Source: a virus. From it: a stretch of 64,000 nt of DNA. The stretch is taken from positions 1 through 64,000 of the IMG/VR virus record IMGVR_UViG_3300031784_000026. One strand, 5' to 3'. The position numbers and the translations under genes are program-made. Below are positions 55,121 through 64,000 of the stretch, in pieces. The first letter of the stretch is position 1. Every line of letters starts with the position of its first letter. The notes under the pieces were generated by a model. It was not told the origin of the DNA. It made no database searches and saw only the letters and a program-made list of their open reading frames with translations.

Positions 55121-56467
55121 TTAGGCCCTCTTTTCAAACTGGTGCATAAGAGCATACATCTTCTTTGCACCCGCCTTACGGCTGCCATTACCTGCGCCAC
55201 GAACAGCCTTTGCTGTCATGACAAACTCACCGTCGCTCAAACGAGCTGGAATGCTATCGCTTGTTCCTGTACCCGGGCCCTCAAGGTGCCCACCCATGCG
55301 AGCATCCATCTCACCACCGTGCGCTGCATACATCGTCGGAACAAAGTTGACTCGTGAGGCAACACCAGACGTGAACGCATTAGGTGCAAATCGATTAGCC
55401 CGGATCTGTTCTGCTGTAGCCCCCGGAGGAAGCGACGGTGCTTCACCTTGTTCTGGCTGCATGGCAGAGGCTATTGCTGCGCCCCCGAGACCTGCAATTC
55501 CAGCAGTGATGTAGGGGCTGTCTCGAACAAACTTATCTACGCCCGCAAACATACTGGGGGTTGAAGACGCAGTTGTTATTGGAGCTGCCGTCTCTCTTGC
55601 TACCTTGATGGCATCCGTGGGTGTTGTTGTCGGCAAAGGCGTATATGCGGACGACTGATTGGCATAAAGATTTGAAGAAGCGCCCGGAAGACCACCTTGG
55701 ACGCCTGCCATAAAGCCCTTGCCGCTCATCGCGCCTTGTACCCCGCTGAATACAGCACCGGTCGCGCCGCCGATCAAAGCGGACTGAAGTGCTTCGCCGG
55801 GCGATGCGCCGTTGATCATTGCACCAATACCAGACCCAATTGCACCCGATGCAATGGCCCCAAGGCCGGGAACCAAGAAGTTTAATGCCACCGGCAGGAC
55901 AACGGGAGCAGCCTTCTTCAAGAAGTTACCGATGTCATCAAAGAACCCATACTCCGGCAGGCCGGTCTTGGGGTTCATGCCGCCGCCACGAGTCGCCTGA
56001 AGCATAGCTGCTTCACGAGGATTGATGTGAGCGAGGATCTTGTCACTGCCTGTGCCAGCCTTTTGAACGGCTTTGGCTTTCTTTCGCAATGCAGCAATCC
56101 CGCCCTTGGCGAACTGCTCTCTGCCGCCTGAGAGGGCCTGATCGACCATCTTCTCAAGGATCTCAAAGAACGACGGAACGTAGTCAGGTGGCAGATCGCC
56201 TGCCTCAATGACACCCTTGTCAACGAGCATTCTGACAGCGTCGTCGTAACGATCTTGATTCTTCTTCAGGAACTGAATGATTTGCTGGAGGATCTGAAGT
56301 TTGTCAGGGGACAATTCTGACAGATCATCTTGAAGTTCTTGCAGGCTATTGATCTCTGCCGGAGACAAGCTATTGAAGCCCCCGCTCAAGGCGTTGACTG
56401 CATCCGGAGAAGCGCCCTCCGCTTGTTGCGGCTGCGCCGTGTTAAGACCCATTATTCCCTGCACCAT
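55121..56467 (-). CDS. Putative core / structural protein
   Basis: A 448-residue protein. The first 120 residues are acidic and helical (LQELQDDLSELSPDKLQILQQIIQFLKKN). Then RGGGMNPKTGLPEYGFFDDIGNF, a Gly-rich hydrophobic stretch (PVVLPVALNFLVPGLGAIASGAIGSGIGAMI), a low-complexity part, and a conserved end HLEGPGTGTSDSIPARLSDGEFVMTAKAVRGAG. The block TG-SDSIPA-LSDGEFV is known from many phage virion proteins near the tail hub. Function inferred as internal or hub-associated. Confidence 0.65.
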   Translation of the reverse strand: MVQGIMGLNTAQPQQAEGASPDAVNALSGGFNSLSPAEINSLQELQDDLSELSPDKLQILQQIIQFLKKNQDRYDDAVRMLVDKGVIEAGDLPPDYVPSFFEILEKMVDQALSGGREQFAKGGIAALRKKAKAVQKAGTGSDKILAHINPREAAMLQATRGGGMNPKTGLPEYGFFDDIGNFLKKAAPVVLPVALNFLVPGLGAIASGAIGSGIGAMINGASPGEALQSALIGGATGAVFSGVQGAMSGKGFMAGVQGGLPGASSNLYANQSSAYTPLPTTTPTDAIKVARETAAPITTASSTPSMFAGVDKFVRDSPYITAGIAGLGGAAIASAMQPEQGEAPSLPPGATAEQIRANRFAPNAFTSGVASRVNFVPTMYAAHGGEMDARMGGHLEGPGTGTSDSIPARLSDGEFVMTAKAVRGAGNGSRKAGAKKMYALMHQFEKRA

Positions 56468-56556
56468 AGCTCACCTATAATGTATATGCTGTGGCAGGGG
56501 CCGAACCTGTTATAAGGCCCATCCACAATACATTTTTAAGCCTCGGAAGACAAGTA

Positions 56557-56850
56557 TTAGACTGTCACCGAAACCGTTCCAACTCCACCTGTTGCAGACA
56601 AGCCCAAGACATAAGGCTTATCCTGCAACGAGATACGCACTGCACCGTCAACCTGAAACAAAGATCCCGGCTCAAGGCCGTAGTCGGTTGTTGGCAAATC
56701 CGTCAACACCATCGTCGTTTGACGACCTTCACCGGGGTTCCTAATCAAGGTTGTCAGGATGTTGAGCATCCTGACCACGTCGTCCATGTATTGCGGGCTG
56801 TAGGCATCGGGCGACCGACCGAATACCGGAAGCGAAAGCCTGCGATCCAT
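56557..56850 (-). CDS. Small virion-associated protein
   Basis: A 97-residue protein, MDRRLSLPVFGRSPDAYSPQ, with YMDDVVRMLNILTTLIRNPG and a beta-rich end (ALGLSATGGVGTVSVTV-like). Similar short proteins follow the gp10-like gene in related phages; role unknown. Its start overlaps the larger gene upstream by one base. Confidence 0.6.
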   Translation of the reverse strand: MDRRLSLPVFGRSPDAYSPQYMDDVVRMLNILTTLIRNPGEGRQTTMVLTDLPTTDYGLEPGSLFQVDGAVRISLQDKPYVLGLSATGGVGTVSVTV

Positions 56851-58715
56851 TAGCGCCTACCGTCTGGCTGGATTTCAATGCGCGGCGATCCAAGAGACCA
56901 CCGCGTCCCTACCTTGTTGCTACCAACCCTAAAGGTTACTTGCCGCCCACGCAAACGTGTAAACACCTGCGTTGTGAACTGTTCAATCGGAACTGTAGCA
57001 CTCTGTGCTACAGTATTCGTAGAACTGCTTGAGTAGTTCGACCCCGGGAACTGCTGCATCTTCAACGTCATAGTAGCCTGCGGGCTATCTGTTGAGTTGA
57101 TAAAGGTCAGGTCTGGAATGATCTTTTTCACGAAGGCAAACTGATCACCCTCACCGATATCGAACGGCGAGCTTTCGATGTACGAGTTGATTGCGACAGG
57201 CGGGTTAGCACTACCATCGTCCGTCCCGAGTTCTTGATTGTAGAGGTAGCGATCAGGCGAAGCGGCAATCGGATATTGGTTTGTGCCGCGATCAAGCCAT
57301 GCAGTACGTGCAAGTGTTCCATACGACCATGCTTTTTCTGCATAGTTGTACGTGACATAGACGTCGTTCTCCGACGAGTTTGCTGTCGGATAGAACCATG
57401 TGATCTCATTGTACTCAGAATTGACGGCAGCGTAGACCTTGTCCGTCTCTTCCATGTTGATATTTGTAAACACATGATTCTTGATGGGGCAGGGCAACTC
57501 ATCGGTTCTACCGTTATAGATGTAGAACTTACCCATACCCATCCAAAAGACATTGTCTTCGACGGTTGCGTAGCAGTTGTAACCAATCGACGTGATGTTC
57601 GATGCAATCGGGTTGATGCCGAATGTGTATGGCGGACCCAAGAACTGCAACGAGTAGAGCGACAAGTCCGTCCAGACAAGAATTTCGCGCTTGGTTTCGA
57701 TGGCACGGATGATGTGTGTACCGGCACCGAGACGTAAATCACCCGCCGTGTTTGTGGCAGACGGTGTCCAGACAGTCGGATCTTCCTGTGTGCTGAACCG
57801 AATCAGAAGCGGATCTTGCGCGGGATTGATACTGCCGTCGTTGTTGATGAAGTTGTTTGCACCAAAGGCAATAACGTGGCGATCATTGTCCGAAACGATG
57901 ATCTGTGTGGCGATTGTCGGGCAAGAAGGGTCAGTGGACAGAGAATCAAGTTCAACCCCCCGTACACCAGTGCCAGTTGTTGCATCCCAATAATAGATGC
58001 CACCGTCACGTACGTTGAAGATCAAGTCCTCACCGAAGTTATCCGAAGCCCAAAGACGAAGAGTATTACCCACACTGAGCGTTGTCGCTGAACCCCAGCC
58101 ACCACGACCCCATGTGCCTGCACCCCAACCTGTGCCGCCGACCTGTGTATCGAGGCCAGAGTTGATTTGATAGGCAGCCGTGACAGTGCCACCATTGCCT
58201 GTGTCAGAAGCATTGGCTGTTGCAGAAGCTGTGATCTGATAGTTGTCAGCATCAACAACGAATGTAATCTGATGTTCTTGGTTCAACACTGATGCTGTGA
58301 TGTTGCCACCAAGACCCGTTGCGCCAGAGAACGTGACATAGTCCCCGGTGAACGCGCCGTGGTTCACGTCATAGACGTTGATGACAGCACTGCCGTTTGT
58401 TGCTGTCAGCGGACTTGTGAGCGTGACAGTGTCACGGAGAGGAGTGATGTCAAATAACTCCTGACCACTTTCAATGTAGAACTTACTTGTTGTTCCGATG
58501 CCTAAGTAGTTTGCACCACTCAAAGCAATCCAGTTATTGAGTTCGCGGCAGGTGCCAAGGAATTGTGTGGTCGCGTATTTCTGCCATCCGCCCACGGACT
58601 GCGGAAAGCCGTTACGAAAGCGTACAAGGTTGCCATCATACCAGCCGCCCTCGTTCGTGTATGATGACACGTCCTTGATGATTCCGGGGCGAAACTGAAG
58701 TTTTTGTAATGGCAT
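56850..58715 (-). CDS. P22 gp10-like tail hub / DNA stabilisation protein
   Basis: A 621-residue protein starting MPLQKLQFRPGIIKDVSSYT at 58715; the extra 18 residues of a longer frame overlap the next gene. NEGGWYDGNLVRFRNGFPQSVGGWQKY is the hallmark of a phage family that includes gp10-like tail proteins. The centre is a beta-rich repeat region (LWASDNFGEDLIFNVRDGGIYYWDA) resembling a propeller. It likely closes the portal-adaptor channel. Fibres may attach here. Family match good, precise position inferred. Confidence 0.7.
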   Translation of the reverse strand: MPLQKLQFRPGIIKDVSSYTNEGGWYDGNLVRFRNGFPQSVGGWQKYATTQFLGTCRELNNWIALSGANYLGIGTTSKFYIESGQELFDITPLRDTVTLTSPLTATNGSAVINVYDVNHGAFTGDYVTFSGATGLGGNITASVLNQEHQITFVVDADNYQITASATANASDTGNGGTVTAAYQINSGLDTQVGGTGWGAGTWGRGGWGSATTLSVGNTLRLWASDNFGEDLIFNVRDGGIYYWDATTGTGVRGVELDSLSTDPSCPTIATQIIVSDNDRHVIAFGANNFINNDGSINPAQDPLLIRFSTQEDPTVWTPSATNTAGDLRLGAGTHIIRAIETKREILVWTDLSLYSLQFLGPPYTFGINPIASNITSIGYNCYATVEDNVFWMGMGKFYIYNGRTDELPCPIKNHVFTNINMEETDKVYAAVNSEYNEITWFYPTANSSENDVYVTYNYAEKAWSYGTLARTAWLDRGTNQYPIAASPDRYLYNQELGTDDGSANPPVAINSYIESSPFDIGEGDQFAFVKKIIPDLTFINSTDSPQATMTLKMQQFPGSNYSSSSTNTVAQSATVPIEQFTTQVFTRLRGRQVTFRVGSNKVGTRWSLGSPRIEIQPDGRR

Positions 58716-58719
58716 GTTA

Positions 58720-59757
58720 TTAGACCGTATAAGTGCCTGAGCCAGTGAAAGTAATAAGTGTATAACCACCAGATGTGCTAATGCTTGCAGAACCTGTATA
58801 AGTACCTGAGTACTGGCTTGTTGGCACAGCGATAATTACAACACCCTGATAGCCGTTACCGCCGTATGCAACAAAAGTTGCGCTGTCGCCACCGGCTGCG
58901 CCAGCACCGCCACCGCCACCGCCGTAGAATGTAGCATTGCCACCTGTATTACCGCCACCGTTTGCACCGGCACCGCCACCACCGGATCCACCCGCAGCCC
59001 CACTGCCGCTACTTGATGCACCACCACCGCCACCACCAGCATAGGTGACGCTGTTAATTGACCAAGTGTGGCCGTTACCGCCTACACCAGCATACGTTCC
59101 TGCCGCTCCAGCGCCACCACCGCCACCGCCTCGCGTCTGACCGGTAGCAGATCCGCCGCCAGCGTTTCCGTAGAAGGTTGAGAACGAGCCTGTGCCGGAA
59201 GTAGCAGAGCCAACGCTTGCACCCCATGACGAACCGCCACCAGAGCCGCCGTTACCGCCGCTCTGATCCAACCCACGACGACCGCTTGTGATACCGCCGC
59301 CACCGCCACCATAGGCTGTTATGGTGTTGGTCAAGAATGAGAGGGTGCTGTTGCCCCCTCTACCGTTTGCTGTGTTTCCAGCTTGTGAGGTGTTTGTTGC
59401 AGCGCCGCCAGATCCGACGGTTACGCTAATTACCGTACCGATAAGTATCGTTGTGCTTCCAACGCCAACACCGCCCGCGCCACCGCCGCCGGGACCCGGT
59501 TGTTGTTGGTCTGTGCCACCACCAGCACCGCCGCCACCAACCACAATCCAGTTTGTGTTTACGAGAGGATTGGTCCCGGTCGTGCTGTAGAACGCCGTCA
59601 TAGCAAGGTTTGACGAAGGAAACGTCCCTGATGAACCGTTTGAATAGTAATAAGTTATGCCACGGTAGTCAGACAAGGCATAGGTATTCACAGCAGGAAA
59701 CGCGTCTTTAATGTCCTGCATCGTTATTGTACCAGAAGAGGGGCAGTATGTAGGCAT
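58720..59757 (-). CDS. Glycine-rich adhesin-like tail protein
   Basis: A 345-residue protein. The N-terminal 70 residues (MPTYCPSSGTITMQDIKDAF; YALSDYRGITYYYSNGSSGTF) form an anchor module found in other phage fibres. The central region is GGGGG-runs with loops, and it ends VVIIAVPTSQYSGTYTGSAS...TFTGSGTYTV like the other copies. It lies directly before the gp10-like gene in the transcript. Adhesin role inferred. Confidence 0.75.
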   Translation of the reverse strand: MPTYCPSSGTITMQDIKDAFPAVNTYALSDYRGITYYYSNGSSGTFPSSNLAMTAFYSTTGTNPLVNTNWIVVGGGGAGGGTDQQQPGPGGGGAGGVGVGSTTILIGTVISVTVGSGGAATNTSQAGNTANGRGGNSTLSFLTNTITAYGGGGGGITSGRRGLDQSGGNGGSGGGSSWGASVGSATSGTGSFSTFYGNAGGGSATGQTRGGGGGGAGAAGTYAGVGGNGHTWSINSVTYAGGGGGGASSSGSGAAGGSGGGGAGANGGGNTGGNATFYGGGGGGAGAAGGDSATFVAYGGNGYQGVVIIAVPTSQYSGTYTGSASISTSGGYTLITFTGSGTYTV

Positions 59758-60776
59758 TACTTAGCCTCCAAAGCTTCCACCTTAGCCTTAAGTTCCTTGA
59801 TTGCCTCTATAAGCAAAGGAACAAGACGCTCGTATCGAACAGTCATGTATTGTGGGTCGATTGGTGCTTCGGCAACAATCTCCGGCATGACAGCAGCAAC
59901 CTCTTGGGCTGACACGCCGACTTCCTTCTTAACGTCGTAACCCAAGGCTTGAGCTAGTTCGTTTGCCTGATAATAGAAACCCGATAGAGATTGAACCTTG
60001 TCCAGCGGGCTATCAATTGCACCGAGCCGTGTCTTCAGCCGCTCGTCAGAATAGTAGGCTGTCACGTTACCGGTCGAGCGAAGTTCGCCAACGGTAATAA
60101 TTGACGGGAGATCAATAGTAATAGACCCTGTGCCATTCGTAATCGAAATGTTGCTACCAGCCGTCAACGTAGCTTTGGTAAGCGTGTTGCCCGTGCTGTT
60201 GCCAATTAAGAGCTGACCGTTTGTGTAGGTCGTTTGTCCAGTTCCACCGTTTGCTACAGGCAATGTCCCCGTGATGGACGAACTGAGTGAGATGTTGCTG
60301 AATGTGTTTGAAGCGCCGCTCATGGTCTTGCCGGTGAGCGTCTGTGCGCCGTCTTCCGTGACAGGAGCGTTGGCGACCTCGATCACGTCGGTCGAGTTTG
60401 TATATACAATTGCCTTCTTACCAGCCTTGATAATGACGCCAGTTTGGCCCGAGACCTTGACGGTCACTGTGTAGCCGCCGGTTGTGTTGTTGTAGAAGAT
60501 ATATGGCTTATCGACGGCAGGCACTTCAACGGTGCGGTTTGCTGTCAAAACGCCTGTCAGCTCAAGGACATAGTTACGACCGTTTGAGGATGCGCCGTTA
60601 GGGATTGTGAGGACGGTGGGGCTTGCGCTGTCAGCAACGGCCTGCGTGACATAGCCAACAATCGCCTCTTCCATAATGGTGCCGAGGTTTGTGTTGGTCG
60701 TCGAACCCCAAGTACCGGACTGATCGCCTGTACCCATCAGGTTGATTTTAAGATTGGTTGAATAGGTACTGGTCAT
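59757..60776 (-). CDS. Tail fibre with S74 intramolecular chaperone
   Basis: A 339-residue protein. The N-terminus (NLKINLMGTGDQSGTWGSTTNTNLGTIMEEAI) is a common fibre anchor, followed by PSIITVGELRSTGNVTAYYS. From residue 243 SDERLKTRLGAIDSPLDKVQSLSGFYY begins the peptidase S74 / endosialidase chaperone, with MTVRYERLVPLLIEAIKEL at the end. These domains fold trimeric fibres and cut themselves off, with Ser at the S-D-ER site. Own promoter candidate just upstream. Confidence 0.85.
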   Translation of the reverse strand: MTSTYSTNLKINLMGTGDQSGTWGSTTNTNLGTIMEEAIVGYVTQAVADSASPTVLTIPNGASSNGRNYVLELTGVLTANRTVEVPAVDKPYIFYNNTTGGYTVTVKVSGQTGVIIKAGKKAIVYTNSTDVIEVANAPVTEDGAQTLTGKTMSGASNTFSNISLSSSITGTLPVANGGTGQTTYTNGQLLIGNSTGNTLTKATLTAGSNISITNGTGSITIDLPSIITVGELRSTGNVTAYYSDERLKTRLGAIDSPLDKVQSLSGFYYQANELAQALGYDVKKEVGVSAQEVAAVMPEIVAEAPIDPQYMTVRYERLVPLLIEAIKELKAKVEALEAK

Positions 60777-60802
60777 GAAACGGTCCTCTTACATGCAAAA
60801 GC

Positions 60803-60831
60803 AGTATACTCTTTATGTCAGCTTGGTTCAA
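60803..60831 (-). promoter_or_regulatory. Leftward promoter before the S74 fibre gene
   Basis: Minus strand TTGAAC (60831-60826), 17-base spacer, TATACT (60808-60803). The -35 box lies inside the end of the upstream gene. It is one of the best sigma70 matches on the minus strand. Confidence 0.55.
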
Positions 60832-61450
60832 TCGGCGTCCAGATAGAAGCGTCAGATGGTTCAATCTCCGTCCAGATTGAGCCGGGTGTCGGGTTCATTT
60901 GAGCCCATGTACCAGCCTCAACAGGAACAACCTGCGTCCAGATTGAGCCGGGAGCAGGTGTGATGCCATTCCAGCTTGATCCGGGGTCGGGGATGATTTG
61001 GCCCCAGACCAAGACCTGACCGGCATAACCTGTGGCCTGTACGCCAGTGACGTACACATTGGCGTCGTAGATTGTAACGACGGTGCCGACAAGGGCGTTG
61101 GCTGACAAACCATTTGGAAACACCGTGGCATCGAGAACCACGGTAACGTCATTGGTGTAGCCTGTCCCAACTACACCCGTCGGGTAGACATTGGCGTCGT
61201 AAATTACGGATACGTCACCAACGTACCCTGTAGCCGACAAACCGGTAAGGTCGATATTGGCGTCGCCAGTGGCGAGGGCGATACCGACTTCACCTGTACC
61301 AACAACGCCCGTGACGCTGACGCTTGAGTCAAGATTAACCGTTAGAACGCCAACAAACCCCGTGGCATAAAGGCCATCGGGGTAGACGTTCATGCTTCCA
61401 GTTTGGAACCCGTTCCACTGGAAGGCATTTGGCTGGAAAGCTTTGACCAC
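60818..61450 (-). CDS. Repeat-rich tail protein (complete paralog of 1-448)
   Basis: A 210-residue protein from GTG 61450. About eight beta-repeats of 18-22 residues (DANVYPTGVVGTGYTNDVTV is one) are followed by a different tail with PGSIWT-type repeats: SSWNGITPAPGS, IWTQVVPVEAGT and IWTEIEPSDAS. The repeats suggest a solenoid shaft, and the Trp/Pro tail an exposed tip. It is highly similar to the partial gene at the left edge. Confidence 0.75.
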   Translation of the reverse strand: MVKAFQPNAFQWNGFQTGSMNVYPDGLYATGFVGVLTVNLDSSVSVTGVVGTGEVGIALATGDANIDLTGLSATGYVGDVSVIYDANVYPTGVVGTGYTNDVTVVLDATVFPNGLSANALVGTVVTIYDANVYVTGVQATGYAGQVLVWGQIIPDPGSSWNGITPAPGSIWTQVVPVEAGTWAQMNPTPGSIWTEIEPSDASIWTPIEPS

Positions 61451-61468
61451 GGCCCTACCCTAAACCAG

Positions 61469-62407
61469 CTAAGATATGGTGTAAGTGCTAGATGCAAAAT
61501 CAATCGGCAAGAAATACTCAATCGTCATTACGCCTTGAAAAAGATTGCTTCCGTCCGATGACGATAGATTAGTGATCAACACGTTACTTGTAGATGTATT
61601 GAAAGAAAGACCGGGAATGTTTGTTCCACTGTCATACCTAAAGATTTGAACAGGTGCGGCTGTTCCGCCATCCCAGTAGTACATAGCGTAAATGTGTCCG
61701 TTGCCTTTTGCGCCCGTGTGACCGCAAAGAGAAATGCGTATCATGCTACGGAATCCGTTTGCACCCGTTCCTGTGACACGGCTGATCTCCTGCGATGCAG
61801 TAACACCAATAGAGAAAACCTCCTGTGTGTAATACCCCGCCCCGGGAACAGATGAATTACCGTTCATGAAAATGGTGGCTGGGCTGGAATTACTCGCCGT
61901 GCCACGGATATTTAATATCCTGCCGCCACTGGTATCGTATTGAGTTGGATTGGTGGAATTGATGCCTACGTTGCCGGAGGAGTCGATACGCATACGTTCT
62001 GTAGCGTTTGTAAAAAATGTTAACGGAACAACTGATCCATTATATAGAAATCCACCACCACCAAGATTAGGATCGTTACTTGAACCTACAATTAAAGTAT
62101 TACTGGTAGAGGTAAACGTTGCTCTTGATTGTGCAGATGATCCACTGTTTGTATTTTGAATATTGACAGAGAATGCTCCTGAAGAAGAACCTTGCACATC
62201 AAGTTTATAACCCGGCGAATTCGTCCCGATCCCAACATTACCTGACGAGTCAACGCGCATACGCTCACTACCACCAGTAGTCCAAGCAATCGTATCTGCC
62301 GCAGGGAAGAACTCACCTGTGTTGGTATCACTACCTTGCACTGCGGGGGTAGAGGCAGAGCCGTCAACGCCAGCGATACCAGTTGTTCCGTTAATTGTTA
62401 CGGGCAT
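61469..62407 (-). CDS. Tail fibre-like protein (MPVTINGTTG family)
   Basis: A 312-residue protein with the MPVTINGTTG tag. Two copies of the shaft unit ERMRVDSSGNVGIGTNSPGY and ERMRIDSSGNVGINSTNPTQ follow, then a beta-rich C-terminal domain. ERMRIDSSGNVGI units are common in fibre shafts preceding receptor-binding tips. The tip differs from the 455-1144 paralog, so only the anchor is shared. Confidence 0.75.
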   Translation of the reverse strand: MPVTINGTTGIAGVDGSASTPAVQGSDTNTGEFFPAADTIAWTTGGSERMRVDSSGNVGIGTNSPGYKLDVQGSSSGAFSVNIQNTNSGSSAQSRATFTSTSNTLIVGSSNDPNLGGGGFLYNGSVVPLTFFTNATERMRIDSSGNVGINSTNPTQYDTSGGRILNIRGTASNSSPATIFMNGNSSVPGAGYYTQEVFSIGVTASQEISRVTGTGANGFRSMIRISLCGHTGAKGNGHIYAMYYWDGGTAAPVQIFRYDSGTNIPGLSFNTSTSNVLITNLSSSDGSNLFQGVMTIEYFLPIDFASSTYTIS

Positions 62408-62415
62408 GTCTCACC

Positions 62416-63636
62416 TCAGTAATAAATAGCCACAAAACCAGAACCGCCACCGGCTGAAGTATACTGTGATGCCGATTGAACTTGGTTTCCGCCAACAGCA
62501 TAATGGCTCCAGTTGTCATATCCATCATATGTTTTTGGTAGATCAGGATCATCATACATTGCTGGGCGAAACTCTTCTCCAGTATAGGTAGCGCCGTTTA
62601 AAACTGTTGATCCGATATATCCAGAGCCGCCACCACCGCCAGCCATAGTATTTGTTTCAAAATAACCGCCGCCACCGCCGCCGTAATATCCACCGCCGCC
62701 ACCGCCGCCGTAAGCCTGATTCCCACCATACCCTCCAGTTAATGCACTTCCAGCAGAGCCAGCAGTGCTGGAGCTGGTTCCTGCTGCACCCCCCGAAGAT
62801 TGAGTGCCGCCGCCACCTGCGGCGGCGTATCTTCCGTCATAGGAAGCGGCACCATTCTGTCCAGTTAACCCCCCGCCAGCTCCGCCCCAATTACCGTTAA
62901 TCATGCGGCTGCATCCACCGCCACCGCCACCGCCTGCAATCATAACAGCGTTTGCTTGCGTCACTGATGTACGAAAAATTCCGCTGTACCCACCGCCGCC
63001 GCCGACATAACGGTTGTCCGTATTAGAATATATCCCACCACCTCCACCGTAAATTGGTGTTTGACCCCCGGCATAATTTGTTTGGCCGCCACGTCCAACA
63101 ACGATGATTAGTGATTCTCCTGCTGTGACAGGAATAATCCCTGTTGAATGACCTCCGCCGCCACCGCGCATCCCATAGTTCCAACCACCTTGGTTTCCAC
63201 CACCACCTCCAGCGCCCCACATCTTAACAAGGATGTGGGCTATACCAGCAGGAACCGTCCACGTTTGGTTGGCGTTAGTGCAAGAAAAAGTAACTTTTGT
63301 TTTCCCAGATGGAAGCGCATAGAGAGGTTGCACCGGGAAAGGCATTGTCCCACGTTGTGCGCCGAAAGTTCCTGCCACTGACATTGTCATGACCGGAGAT
63401 GATGTATTCACACCAAGAGTTGTTGGGTTAAAACCGCCAGAAGGTGTGAACGACCCTGTGACAACAAGATTTCCAGTAACGGTCGCATTTCCAGATACAG
63501 TGGCATTTCCAGTAACGGTCGCATTTCCAGATACAGTGGCATTCGCCCCAGTCGTAAGATTACCGCTCGGGTCAAGCGTAATATTAACCGTCGTAGACGA
63601 TGGGTTCTGGATGTTTGTGGCTTTGAGGGTGGACAT
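62416..63636 (-). CDS. Glycine-rich adhesin-like protein (MSTLKATNIQN tag)
   Basis: A 406-residue protein with MSTLKATNIQN, then a NATVSGNATVTG repeat whose DNA is a perfect 36-bp tandem duplication. A beta domain PLYALPSGKTKVTFSCTNANQTWTVPAGIAHILVK follows, and the C-terminal half is glycine-rich (GGGGGYYGGGGGGYF). It combines the tag of the 1337-2554 protein with a glycine-rich tip, direct evidence of module exchange. Confidence 0.75.
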   Translation of the reverse strand: MSTLKATNIQNPSSTTVNITLDPSGNLTTGANATVSGNATVTGNATVSGNATVTGNLVVTGSFTPSGGFNPTTLGVNTSSPVMTMSVAGTFGAQRGTMPFPVQPLYALPSGKTKVTFSCTNANQTWTVPAGIAHILVKMWGAGGGGGNQGGWNYGMRGGGGGHSTGIIPVTAGESLIIVVGRGGQTNYAGGQTPIYGGGGGIYSNTDNRYVGGGGGYSGIFRTSVTQANAVMIAGGGGGGGCSRMINGNWGGAGGGLTGQNGAASYDGRYAAAGGGGTQSSGGAAGTSSSTAGSAGSALTGGYGGNQAYGGGGGGGYYGGGGGGYFETNTMAGGGGGSGYIGSTVLNGATYTGEEFRPAMYDDPDLPKTYDGYDNWSHYAVGGNQVQSASQYTSAGGGSGFVAIYY

Positions 63637-63645
63637 AAATGTACC

Positions 63646-64000
63646 TTAAGTTGTGAAGGTGCCAGAAGTTGTAAACGTGTGAATGGTGTACCCGCCCGAT
63701 GAAGTTACTGTTCCACCCGTCGCTACCTGTGCCCCCAAGTAACGTATAATCACGATGCCAGAACCCCCGTTTCCACCAATATATATAGAGATACCCTGAC
63801 CTCCACCTCCGCCGCCGGTATTTGCTCCACCTGATCCACCTGTTGCAGACGAAGAGGAGGCTGTTCCATTCCCACCGGTGTTTAAGGCAGAACCACCTCC
63901 AGTACCCGGTGTGCCGGGGGAGGCTGGATACAGGGCACCGCCGCCACCGCCACCAAGCCCTCCGTTTCCTGCCGTGGCAGCCGTTGCGCTTGATTGGGCC
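63646..64000 (-). CDS. Glycine-rich adhesin-like protein, partial (5' end outside window)
   Basis: The reading frame runs leftward from beyond the window to a TAA at 63646 and ends TFTTSGTFTT. The visible part includes glycine runs and an IVIRYLGAQVATGGTVTSSG-like ending. It is the sixth glycine-rich copy seen here. Start and N-terminal tag are outside the window. Confidence 0.7.
   Translation of the reverse strand, partial: AQSSATAATAGNGGLGGGGGGALYPASPGTPGTGGGSALNTGGNGTASSSSATGGSGGANTGGGGGGQGISIYIGGNGGSGIVIIRYLGAQVATGGTVTSSGGYTIHTFTTSGTFTT

Noticed and set aside
1-64000. tRNA genes, integrase, CI-type repressor, DNA methylase or phage RNA polymerase
   Set aside because: None recognised by eye on either strand; dedicated searches could still reveal distant versions.

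Overview
The window is a 64 kb piece of an uncultured tailed bacteriophage (Caudoviricetes), cut at both ends inside tail genes. It encodes both terminase subunits, a 779-residue portal, an HK97-fold-type capsid protein, head-tail adaptors, a very large injected-type virion protein and family A DNA replication enzymes. No tape-measure, sheath or baseplate gene was recognised, which points to a short-tailed, podovirus-like particle. No integrase, excisionase or CI-like repressor was seen, so a lytic life style is inferred. A three-helix holin of the gene-transfer-agent type suggests, but does not prove, an alphaproteobacterial host. No tRNA, rRNA, CRISPR array or insertion sequence was recognised.

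Layout. From 24.9 kb down to 1, genes read leftward: terminase large subunit, portal, a lytic transglycosylase-like virion protein, small membrane proteins and holin, a GroES-like co-chaperonin, an acidic scaffold-like protein, capsid, minor virion proteins, a chain of tiny basic Met/Lys/Gly-rich proteins, adaptors, then tail-fibre and glycine-rich adhesin-like genes. From 64 kb down to 46.7 kb genes also read leftward: more tail-fibre genes, a gp10-like tail protein, core proteins, a 1778-residue polyvalent protein with a zinc-protease motif, and a muramidase. On a circular map these two late blocks would be one transcription unit.

From 26.8 to 46.7 kb most genes read rightward. The stretch 26.8-29.1 kb is a row of small genes, most with their own sigma70-like promoter and intrinsic terminator. 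Ten direct copies of ACTTTACCGGCG run from 27.49 to 29.66 kb. A leftward island at 29.1-30.5 kb holds terminase small subunit, a PD-(D/E)XK nuclease and an HNH-like protein, and is followed by a 500 bp AT-rich non-coding region dense in TATCA/TGATA motifs. From 31.0 to 38.5 kb lie about 28 tightly packed, often overlapping small genes. They include a winged-helix protein, a DnaA domain IV-like protein, a protein resembling the DNA-binding domain of RNA polymerase alpha, and a class I amidotransferase-like enzyme. The replication block (38.5-46.7 kb) has an archaeo-eukaryotic primase, a UvrD-like helicase, DNA polymerase A and an SNF2-type helicase. It meets the leftward lysis gene tail to tail at 46.7 kb.

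Most notable observations: (1) the directly repeated 12-mer array with DnaA-box-like hairpin loops beside terS, a candidate replication origin, packaging or partition region; (2) two rightward promoters carrying the same 27 bp element at exactly the same distance from the -35 box; (3) a phage protein with an ungapped match to the RNA polymerase alpha C-terminal domain; (4) a four-gene receptor-binding block present twice in the same order; (5) a short motif, GGACAGAGG-like, scattered through the early genes in different reading frames.
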